A stretch of 48,559 nucleotides of DNA from Capnocytophaga leadbetteri (GTDB lineage: Bacteria; Bacteroidota; Bacteroidia; Flavobacteriales; Flavobacteriaceae). The notes beneath the pieces are model-generated. The model was not told the origin of the DNA. It did no database searches and worked only from the letters and a program-made list of their open reading frames with translations. Where the stretch lies: the NCBI RefSeq assembly GCF_003054025.1, contig NZ_QBKG01000015.1, positions 1 to 48,559 on the forward strand, given 5' to 3'. Of this stretch, positions 41,666-48,559 are shown one piece after another (position 1 is the first letter of the stretch; every line of letters starts with the position of its first letter). The translations under genes were made by a program, and so were the position numbers.

Positions 41666-42000
41666 CTATCAAAGGACATATTTGGTTTCAAACTGAAACA
41701 GGACTTCGCATAGGTGAAGGAAGAGCCAAACTATTAGAGCAAATAGACCTTTCGGGGTCTATATCTGAAGCAGCCCGTCAGCTAAAAATACCTTATCGCC
41801 GTGCTTGGGGAATGGTGCGTGAAATGAACAATAACGCCAAAGAGCCTCTTGTTATTAAAGAAGTAGGAGGTAAAGATGGCGGACGCAGCATCTTAACTCA
41901 GGAAGGTAAGAAAATCGTAGCACTATTTAAGAAAGTAGATCAGTGTTTTAAAAACTTTTCAGAAGATGAAAGCTATCGTCTTAGCAGGGGGCAAGAGTAG
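41653..42000 (+). CDS. ModE-like winged-helix regulator, DNA-binding domain only
   Basis: A 115-residue protein equal to the N-terminal domain of ModE. The helix-turn-helix is in GSISEAARQLKIPYRRAWGMV, followed by a wing with GGKDGGRSILTQEG. E. coli ModE has about 260 residues, with two MOP domains that bind molybdate; these are absent, so molybdate sensing would need another partner or ligand. It overlaps moeA by 13 bases and mobA by 35. The likely target is the GTTAT...ATAAC repeat ahead of modA. Confidence 0.85.
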   Translation: METVTIKGHIWFQTETGLRIGEGRAKLLEQIDLSGSISEAARQLKIPYRRAWGMVREMNNNAKEPLVIKEVGGKDGGRSILTQEGKKIVALFKKVDQCFKNFSEDESYRLSRGQE

Positions 42001-42526
42001 CCGAATGGGAGAAAACAAAGCCCTTCTTACTCTTGAAGGAGAACCTCTGCTTGCAGGTATAGGAAACTGTTTAGAAGATTTAGGACACGAAGTGTATATA
42101 GCTGGAAAAAAGGCTGAATATGATGTTTTCCCCTACCCTCAGATAGCTGACATATACCCTAACAAAGGTCCTTTAGGAGGAATTTACAGTGCATTAGTGC
42201 ATCTAAAAAAAGATATATTAGTATGCCCTTGTGATATGCCTCTCTTAGATAGAAATATATTTTATTTTTTGCAATCAACTGCCGATTATAGCAAAATAAA
42301 TGTACTCACTTATAATGAAAAGGTATTTCCTACTTTAGGCATTTATCCTTATGCTTATGTTGCTCAACTGCAAAACTATATAACACAAAACAAACTAAAA
42401 ATGCTGACTATTCTCGAAGAATTAGGAGCAAAAAAACACTCTTATCCTATATATAGTAATTCCCAACAATATTTTGCGAATATCAATACTCCAGAAGATT
42501 GGACGACGCTATTAAAAAACAAATGA
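41966..42526 (+). CDS. mobA: Molybdenum cofactor guanylyltransferase
   Basis: A 186-residue nucleotidyltransferase that attaches GMP to molybdopterin, needed for the bis-MGD of the nitrate reductase. The N-terminal LAGGKSSRMGENKALL is the GTP-binding signature; YPNKGPLGGIYSAL and CPCDMPLLD follow. The start lies inside the end of the ModE-like gene (35-base overlap). It closes the nirK-mob unit, followed by a long hairpin. Confidence 0.94.
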   Translation: MKAIVLAGGKSSRMGENKALLTLEGEPLLAGIGNCLEDLGHEVYIAGKKAEYDVFPYPQIADIYPNKGPLGGIYSALVHLKKDILVCPCDMPLLDRNIFYFLQSTADYSKINVLTYNEKVFPTLGIYPYAYVAQLQNYITQNKLKMLTILEELGAKKHSYPIYSNSQQYFANINTPEDWTTLLKNK

Positions 42527-42542
42527 TATATAACAATGGCAC

Positions 42543-42618
42543 AGCTATTGCAATATATTACCCTGATTGATACACTAAGTAAATACTATTATATTATCAA
42601 TCAGGGAGATAGCTTTTT
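42543..42618 (+). terminator. Terminator after mobA
   Basis: CCCTGATTGATA (42561-42572) pairs perfectly with TATCAATCAGGG (42595-42606) around a 22-nt loop; an outer pair AGCTAT (42543-42548) with ATAGCT (42609-42614) extends it, then TTTTAT. Confidence 0.75.
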
Positions 42619-42676
42619 ATAGCCCTCACTAAACTATTAAACTATTCGTCAGTCAGACAAAGATCTTACTGACAAA

Positions 42677-45151
42677 ATGTCACATATCAATAATATGGAA
42701 ATGAAAATAGGAAATTTTGACAGTTTTGCTACTGAGCATATAGATGAAAATGCAGAATTTATACCCCTACTAACTACCGAAGATGAGGAAGAAATAGAGC
42801 GCGAACGTGTACCCCACGTATTGCCTATCCTTCCGCTTCGCAATACAGTACTTTTCCCTGGTGTAGTAGTCCCTATTTCAGCAGGACGCGATGCCTCTAT
42901 ACGCCTTATCAATGAAGCTAATGAAACTACTAAAACAATAGGAGTAGTAGCTCAAACTGATGAAAACACCGAAATACCTGAAGGGAAGGATGTATATCGA
43001 TTAGGTACTGTAGCACGCATATTAAGGGTACTAAAAATGCCAGACGGCAATGTAACCATCATCATACAAGGAAAAAAACGCTTTCAGATAGAGGGTATAG
43101 TAGAGGAAAAACCTTATATAAAAGCTGCTATCACAGAAGTATCAGATATAAAACCTGATACTAATGATAAAGAATTTGAAGCTACTATAGATGCCATACG
43201 CGACTTAGCTATCAAAATCATTCAGGAGAACCCTAATATACCTTCAGAAGCTGCTTTTGCTATAAGAAATATAGAAAGTACCTCTTTCTTGATAAACTTC
43301 ATTGCTTCTAATATGAATGCTACAGTACTTGAGAAGCAAGCTGTTTTAGAAATAGATGAGTTAAAAGAACGTGCGACTGCTATTTTAAAATATCTAAATA
43401 TTGACTTACAAAGACTTACCTTACGCAATGAGGTACAGTCAAAAACGAGATTTGATATTGACAAACAGCAGCGCGAGTATTTCCTACATCAGCAGATGCG
43501 CACTATACAAGAAGAATTAGGTGGTGTATCATACGAACAAGAGATAGAAGAACTCAAAAAGAAAGCTAAAGATAAGAAGTGGGACGATAAAATAAAAGAA
43601 CTTTTTGAAAAAGAGCTTAGCAAGCTACAACGTACTAACCCCAACAGCCCTGACTATGGCATTCAGCGCAATTATTTAGAAGTATTGTTAGAACTGCCTT
43701 GGAATGAATATTCTAAGGATAACTTCGACCTAAAACGTGCTCAGAAGATACTAGACAAAGAACATTACGGATTAGATGAAGTAAAACGCCGTATCATAGA
43801 ATATCTGGCTGTACTGAAGCTACGCAATGATATGAAGTCACCAATATTGTGTTTCTATGGCCCTCCTGGTGTAGGAAAAACCTCTTTAGGACGCTCTATA
43901 GCCAAAGCTCTAAACAGAGAGTATGCGCGAATGTCGCTTGGAGGTTTGCACGATGAGGCTGAAATACGTGGACATCGCAAGACTTATATAGGTGCAATGC
44001 CAGGGCGTATATTACAACAACTAAAGAAAGCCAAAACCTCTAATCCTGTATTTGTTTTAGACGAGATAGATAAATTAGGCAATAGTAGCTATCAAGGTGA
44101 CCCTTCAGCAGCTATGTTAGAAGTACTCGACCCAGAACAAAACAAAGAGTTTTATGACAACTTTCTAGAGATGGGGTATGACTTATCAAAAGTGATGTTT
44201 ATCGCTACTGCCAATGATCTTTCGACAATTCAGCCGGCTCTGCTCGACCGAATGGAAATCATAAATGTATCAGGTTATACTATAGAAGAGAAAACAGAAA
44301 TAGCCAAACGCCACTTATTGCCTAAACAGCTAAAAGAGCATGGTATGAAAGCCACAGATATACAGCTAGGTAAGAAAGAAATAGAACGTATTGTGGAAGG
44401 CTATACACGCGAATCAGGGGTGAGAGCTTTAGAAAAAGAGCTTGCTAAAGTAGTGCGCTACGGAGCTAAAAACTTAGCTATGGAAGAAGCCTATGACCCT
44501 AAAATTAACTTTGAAACTATAGAGAAGATATTAGGCCCTGCCCGTTTAGAACGCGATAAATACGAAGATAATGAAGTAGCAGGAGTAGTAACTGGACTTG
44601 CATGGACAAGTGTAGGAGGTGATATATTATTTATAGAATCAGCACTTTCAAAAGGAAAAGGAGTACTAAACATCACTGGTAATCTAGGACAAGTAATGAA
44701 AGAATCAGCTACTATAGCCCTAGAATACCTAAAATCAAACGCTGACCGCTATAATTTAGACTCTAAGTTGTTTGAGAGTTATGATGTACACATACACGTA
44801 CCCGAAGGTGCCACTCCTAAAGATGGTCCTAGTGCAGGAGTAGCTATGCTCACCTCACTAATGTCGCTATTCACCCAAAAACGAGTAAAAAAGAATTTAG
44901 CAATGACAGGCGAAATTACTCTACGTGGCAAAGTGTTAGCTGTAGGTGGACTGAAAGAGAAAATATTAGCAGGAAAGCGTGCAGGTATCAAAGAGTACAT
45001 ACTCTGCAAAGACAATGAAAAAGATATTTTAGAGATAAAAGAAGAATACCGCAAAGGACTTATCTTCCACTATGTCACAGATATGGAAGAAGTAATACGC
45101 CTAGCTATAACTAATGAAGATGTAAAACACAAAAAAGTTTTAACCTTATAA
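42677..45151 (+). CDS. lon: ATP-dependent protease Lon
   Basis: An 824-residue LonA: N-terminal substrate domain (LPILPLRNTVLFPGVVVPI), coiled coil, AAA+ module with Walker A GPPGVGKT and Walker B VFVLDEIDK, and the protease domain with Ser719 (DGPSAGVAM) and Lys762 (LKEKILAG). It degrades misfolded and regulatory proteins in the cytoplasm. A short extra N-terminus of about 40 residues precedes the Lon domain. A GTCAGT/ACTGAC repeat sits directly before the start (42648-42673). No -7 element is seen. Confidence 0.97.
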   Translation: MSHINNMEMKIGNFDSFATEHIDENAEFIPLLTTEDEEEIERERVPHVLPILPLRNTVLFPGVVVPISAGRDASIRLINEANETTKTIGVVAQTDENTEIPEGKDVYRLGTVARILRVLKMPDGNVTIIIQGKKRFQIEGIVEEKPYIKAAITEVSDIKPDTNDKEFEATIDAIRDLAIKIIQENPNIPSEAAFAIRNIESTSFLINFIASNMNATVLEKQAVLEIDELKERATAILKYLNIDLQRLTLRNEVQSKTRFDIDKQQREYFLHQQMRTIQEELGGVSYEQEIEELKKKAKDKKWDDKIKELFEKELSKLQRTNPNSPDYGIQRNYLEVLLELPWNEYSKDNFDLKRAQKILDKEHYGLDEVKRRIIEYLAVLKLRNDMKSPILCFYGPPGVGKTSLGRSIAKALNREYARMSLGGLHDEAEIRGHRKTYIGAMPGRILQQLKKAKTSNPVFVLDEIDKLGNSSYQGDPSAAMLEVLDPEQNKEFYDNFLEMGYDLSKVMFIATANDLSTIQPALLDRMEIINVSGYTIEEKTEIAKRHLLPKQLKEHGMKATDIQLGKKEIERIVEGYTRESGVRALEKELAKVVRYGAKNLAMEEAYDPKINFETIEKILGPARLERDKYEDNEVAGVVTGLAWTSVGGDILFIESALSKGKGVLNITGNLGQVMKESATIALEYLKSNADRYNLDSKLFESYDVHIHVPEGATPKDGPSAGVAMLTSLMSLFTQKRVKKNLAMTGEITLRGKVLAVGGLKEKILAGKRAGIKEYILCKDNEKDILEIKEEYRKGLIFHYVTDMEEVIRLAITNEDVKHKKVLTL

Positions 45152-45163
45152 AAAACACTAAAA

Positions 45164-45835
45164 ATGAACAAAATACAAGAAGAAGATATTATAGGCGACA
45201 ACCACGTAGCTACTTCTGCAGTTACTCCTCTTAGAGCTGATGCCTTTGAAATGAGCGAAGCCGAAAAAATAGCAGATATAGAAACGCATATGCGTGCTAT
45301 ACTACACACCCTAGGAATGGACTTGACAGATGATAGTCTGAAAGGTACTCCTAAACGAGTAGCTAAAATGTTTGTTAAGGAAATTTTCGGAGGTTTATTG
45401 CCAGAACGCAAACCTTCAATGTCTACTTTCGACAATTCGTATCATTATGGAGAGATGCTTGTAGAAAAAAACATTGTTGTTTATTCTACTTGCGAACACC
45501 ATCTATTACCTATAGTAGGACGTGCGCATGTGGGATATATCTCAAATGGGAAAGTATTAGGACTCTCAAAAATGAATAGAATAGTAGAGTACTACGCTAA
45601 ACGTCCTCAGGTACAAGAACGCTTAACCCTACAAATAGTGCAAGAGATGCAACGTGCCTTAGGTACTGAAGATGTAGCGTGCATTATAGATGCTAAGCAC
45701 TTATGTGTGAACTCGCGAGGGATAGAAGATATAGACAGCAGTACCGTAACAGCAGAGTTTGGTGGCAAGTTTAAAGACCCTGAAGTCAGAAAAGAATTTC
45801 TAGAATATATAAAGTTAGAGACCAGATTTCACTAA
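45164..45835 (+). CDS. folE: GTP cyclohydrolase I
   Basis: A 223-residue enzyme making dihydroneopterin triphosphate from GTP, the entry to folate or tetrahydrobiopterin. Zinc-site residues are Cys110 and His113 (STCEHHLLP) with the later Cys in DVACIIDAKHLCVNSRG. GLSKMNRIVEYYAKRPQVQERLT is typical. An N-terminal 45-residue extension is helical and acidic. It follows lon by 12 nt and may be cotranscribed. Confidence 0.96.
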   Translation: MNKIQEEDIIGDNHVATSAVTPLRADAFEMSEAEKIADIETHMRAILHTLGMDLTDDSLKGTPKRVAKMFVKEIFGGLLPERKPSMSTFDNSYHYGEMLVEKNIVVYSTCEHHLLPIVGRAHVGYISNGKVLGLSKMNRIVEYYAKRPQVQERLTLQIVQEMQRALGTEDVACIIDAKHLCVNSRGIEDIDSSTVTAEFGGKFKDPEVRKEFLEYIKLETRFH

Positions 45836-45907
45836 AAAAAACAGACATCTGAGGGGAGGGAGAAAAAATATTTTCGCTTTATTGTTATGTATTTCAAAAA
45901 AACATCG

Positions 45908-45915
45908 TATATTTG
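45908..45915 (+). promoter_or_regulatory. -7 element of the hexosaminidase promoter
   Basis: TATATTTG matches TAnnTTTG, 25 nt before the start. The nearest TTG (45882-45884) is 23 nt upstream, somewhat far. Confidence 0.55.
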
Positions 45916-45940
45916 CCTCACTAATTTAAAATTTTAAAAG

Positions 45941-48289
45941 ATGAGGATAAAATTTACTTCAGCAATTTTATTGGTAGCGTTGATGTTTTCTTGTAAGTCC
46001 GCTACTACCCATCAGGAGGCAGATACAACCGCTACAGCCAATTATGAGGTTATTCCTGCCCCTCAGATGATATCTAAACCTTCAATAAATGCTAATAAGC
46101 CCTTTGTGCTTACTGCAAATACCAAAATCACCTATCCTAAAGGAGATGTTGATTTAGAGCGATATGCAGGCTTCTTGAAGGAGTATATTCAAAAGCAATC
46201 AGGTATTGCTCTCAACATTGCTCCAGATGAAGGAAAACCTTCTAATAACATTGTTCTCCTCCAAAACTACAATAATGAAAACAAAGAAGGTTACCAAGTT
46301 AGTATTGATGCTGATCATATCACCATCAATGGAGCTTCTAAAGCAGGTACTTTCTACGGTGTACAGTTCCTCAGAAAATCTATTCCTGTCCTAAAAACTA
46401 AAAAAATTATCTTCCCTGCTCAGCAAATCACTGATCAGCCTTACTTCGCCTATCGTGGAGGACATTTAGACAGCGCACGCCACTTCTTTACAGCTGACTC
46501 TATTCGTATCTTTATTGATATGCTTGCCCTTCATAATATGAACCGTTTCCATTGGCACCTTACTGATGACCAAGGTTGGCGATTTGAATCTAAGAAATAC
46601 CCTGAACTTACTGTTATAGGTAGCACTCGTAGCCAAACAATGGTAGGAAAACAATGGACTACCTTTGATGGCAAACCTCACGGTGGATTCTACACACAAC
46701 AAGAAATGAAGGATATTGTAAAATATGCCGCTGACCGCAATATTACTATTATCCCTGAAATTGACTTACCAGGACATATGGTAGCTGTCTTAGCTACTTA
46801 TCCGCAGTTAGGTTGTACAGGAGGACCTTATAAGGTACGTGAAACTTGGGGAATAGCTGATGATGTACTTTGTGCTGGCAACCAAGAAACATATAATTTC
46901 ATAAAGAATATATTAGAAGAAGTTACAGAGATTTTCCCTTCACAGTACATTCATATTGGAGGTGATGAATGCCCAAAAGTTAGTTGGAAAAAATGTCCTA
47001 AATGCCAAGCTAAAATTAAAGAATTAGGTATAAAAGGTGATGACAAACACTCTGCCGAAGAATATCTACAAAGCCACATAATTACATATGCTGAACAAGT
47101 ATTAGCTAGCAAAAATCGTCGTATTATTGGTTGGGATGAAATCTTAGAAGGAGGATTAGCTCCTAATGCTACTGTAATGTCTTGGCGCGGCATCAGTGGT
47201 GCTATAGAGGCTGCTAAGTCTAACCATGATGCTATTATGACCCCTATGTCTTTCTGCTACTTTGACTTTTATCAAACTGACAAAGTTGATACTGAACCGC
47301 TTGCTATTGGAGGTTATGTACCTGTAGAACGTGTATATTCTTTCAATCCTTACCCTGATGCTCTTACTCCTGACCAACAAAAACATATCTTAGGGGTACA
47401 GTCCAATATCTGGACAGAATATATGAAAACCTTTAAACACGTAGAGTATATGGCTCTACCTCGCTATGCAGCTTTGGCTGAAGTACAATGGCATAACCCT
47501 AAAGACGCTAAAAACTATAGTGCTTTCTTACAACGACTTTTGCGACTTATCAATATCTATCAGCTCGAGGGATATAACTACGCTAAACATATTTTCAATG
47601 TACGTGCTGAAGTAAAACCCGAAGTAGGTGATATAAAAGTCACTTTCTCTTGCCTTGAAAGCACTCCTATTTATTACACTACTGATAGTACTGAACCTAC
47701 TAAAAATGCTAAAGTATACACTCAACCACTAAAAATAACAAAAACTACAGACCTTAAAGCAAAGGCTTTTGGTAGTGAAGGTGAGAGCAGTTGGGGACAA
47801 AAGTTTATCTTCAACAAGGCTACTGTTCGCCCTATAACATTTCTTAGTAAGCCCACTCACAACTACACTTTTAACGGAGCTATTACTTTAGTAGATGGCC
47901 AGAGAGGAAATAAGAATTCGCGCTCTGGACAATGGTTGGGATTTAGTGAGGCTCCTTGTGAAGTAGTTATTACTTTGCCAGAGAATACCTCTATCAAGGA
48001 AGTATCTTTCAAATCTTTTATAGATACTGGTGATTGGATTTACCCTCCTACCCATTTTGAAGTACAAGGTTCTACTGATGGTAAAAACTACGAAACACTT
48101 GCTAAAGAAGACTACCAACTACCTACAAAACATTTTAGAGAAATAAAAGATTATAAACTTTCTTTTAAAGAAAAGAAAGTAACTTATCTGAAAGTTAAAA
48201 TCAATGAGGTGAATAAAATACCTGCTTTTCATAACGGAGCTGCAGGAAAACCAGGTTTTTTATTTATTGACGAAATAGAAGTTAATTAA
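45941..48289 (+). CDS. GH20 beta-N-acetylhexosaminidase lipoprotein
   Basis: A 782-residue envelope enzyme removing terminal GlcNAc or GalNAc from glycans. Lipobox MFSC gives Cys18. Domains in order: GH20b N-terminal domain (about 35-170); the catalytic barrel with FHWHLTDDQGWR and the catalytic pair Asp342-Glu343 in HIGGDECPKV; a chitobiase C-terminal type domain (PIYYTTDSTEPT); and a discoidin-like F5/8 carbohydrate-binding domain ending the protein (FKSFIDTGDWIYPPTHFEVQ). The set suits host-glycan foraging or recycling of murein sugars. It has its own promoter and a perfect terminator. Confidence 0.95.
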   Translation: MRIKFTSAILLVALMFSCKSATTHQEADTTATANYEVIPAPQMISKPSINANKPFVLTANTKITYPKGDVDLERYAGFLKEYIQKQSGIALNIAPDEGKPSNNIVLLQNYNNENKEGYQVSIDADHITINGASKAGTFYGVQFLRKSIPVLKTKKIIFPAQQITDQPYFAYRGGHLDSARHFFTADSIRIFIDMLALHNMNRFHWHLTDDQGWRFESKKYPELTVIGSTRSQTMVGKQWTTFDGKPHGGFYTQQEMKDIVKYAADRNITIIPEIDLPGHMVAVLATYPQLGCTGGPYKVRETWGIADDVLCAGNQETYNFIKNILEEVTEIFPSQYIHIGGDECPKVSWKKCPKCQAKIKELGIKGDDKHSAEEYLQSHIITYAEQVLASKNRRIIGWDEILEGGLAPNATVMSWRGISGAIEAAKSNHDAIMTPMSFCYFDFYQTDKVDTEPLAIGGYVPVERVYSFNPYPDALTPDQQKHILGVQSNIWTEYMKTFKHVEYMALPRYAALAEVQWHNPKDAKNYSAFLQRLLRLINIYQLEGYNYAKHIFNVRAEVKPEVGDIKVTFSCLESTPIYYTTDSTEPTKNAKVYTQPLKITKTTDLKAKAFGSEGESSWGQKFIFNKATVRPITFLSKPTHNYTFNGAITLVDGQRGNKNSRSGQWLGFSEAPCEVVITLPENTSIKEVSFKSFIDTGDWIYPPTHFEVQGSTDGKNYETLAKEDYQLPTKHFREIKDYKLSFKEKKVTYLKVKINEVNKIPAFHNGAAGKPGFLFIDEIEVN

Positions 48290-48313
48290 TGGTTAAATTT
48301 TAATGGTTAATGA

Positions 48314-48350
48314 AAATAGGCTGTCTGAATATTCAGACAGCCTATTTTTT
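48314..48350 (+). terminator. Perfect palindromic terminator after the hexosaminidase
   Basis: AAATAGGCTGTCTGAAT (48314-48330) is followed directly by its full complement (48331-48347), then further T. It also serves the convergent transposase. Confidence 0.92.
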
Positions 48351-48367
48351 TATTTTGAGGTGTCTAT

Positions 48368-48559
48368 TTAGCTACATACTAATTGACTTTGGGAAACGGA
48401 CGAACGTTCTACAATTCTTTTTATTAAACTGTTAAAGATAGTCTCTTTGCTTTGTGAGCGATTGATTCTAAAACTATACTCAGCTAAATAGCGGTCTATA
48501 TTAAACTCTGACACCCAAGAATATATACCTCGTATCCAAGACTTTACTTGGTGTATTAC
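48368..48559 (-). CDS. IS1595-family (ISXO2-like) transposase, C-terminal part
   Basis: The minus strand is open from the right edge to a TAA at 48370-48368, giving 63 residues: WIRGIYSWVSEFNIDRYLAE, FRINRSQSKETIF and a short tail. The W.RG....VSE.....YL.E..FR.NR pattern is the end of ISXO2-like DDE transposases. The start and catalytic region lie outside the window, so I cannot say whether the element is complete. Confidence 0.75.
   Translation of the reverse strand, partial: VIHQVKSWIRGIYSWVSEFNIDRYLAEYSFRINRSQSKETIFNSLIKRIVERSSVSQSQLVCS

Overview
The window reads as chromosome of a member of the Flavobacteriia (Bacteroidota), most likely Capnocytophaga or a close relative. Reasons: AT-rich DNA; starts preceded by A-rich tracts rather than Shine-Dalgarno sites; promoters of the Bacteroidota type (-33 TTTG, about 19-20 nt, -7 TAnnTTTG) ahead of many genes; and genes typical of the group, such as an S46 dipeptidyl-peptidase of the DPP7 type, the gliding-motility ATPase GldA, bacillithiol synthase BshA, and many lipoproteins. 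The genus is an inference; no rRNA or tRNA gene is present to fix it.

Layout. (1) 1-5.8 kb is an accessory block: two copies of a secreted lipoprotein (the second frameshifted) interleaved with small cytosolic proteins of the kind found in polymorphic-toxin immunity clusters (DUF4240, DUF4304, DUF6794-like, unknowns) and a macro-domain remnant; three of these genes are broken. (2) 5.9-25.2 kb is housekeeping: DPP7, MATE pump, YchF, a membrane acyltransferase, a minus-strand group (M48 protease, purine nucleoside phosphorylase, ABC exporter, isochorismate synthase, DUF4369 lipoprotein), RF3, GldA, an AsmA-like protein, GpmA and BshA. Intergenic spaces here carry short repeats and hairpins, plus one good candidate small RNA on the minus strand (10586-10694). 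(3) 25.2-42.5 kb is a nitrate/nitrite respiration and molybdenum region: two NarK-type transporters; a non-canonical nitrate reductase operon (NarI/DsrM-like cytochrome b, a 755-residue Cys-ligated molybdoenzyme, a four-cluster ferredoxin, a Tat-type Rieske protein and a two-helix membrane protein) running into moaA; then modABC with an elaborate leader; then nirK (copper nitrite reductase fused to cytochrome c), nirV, two unknown genes (one broken by a stop), SCO, moeA, a ModE-like DNA-binding protein and mobA. (4) 42.6-48.6 kb: Lon, FolE, a GH20 hexosaminidase, and the end of an IS1595-family transposase at the right edge.

How it works together. Nitrate would enter through the NarK pair and be reduced at the molybdoenzyme with electrons from the quinone pool. 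Nitrite would leave and be reduced to NO by the exported NirK lipoprotein, whose copper centres may be supplied with help from SCO. ModABC, MoaA, MobA and MoeA make and load the cofactor. No narGHJI, napAB, NO reductase or nosZ is present, so the pathway in this window stops at NO. The reductase is the most interesting system here: its active site is of the NapA/NasA type, yet it appears cytoplasmic and is encoded with a cytochrome b and a Rieske protein.
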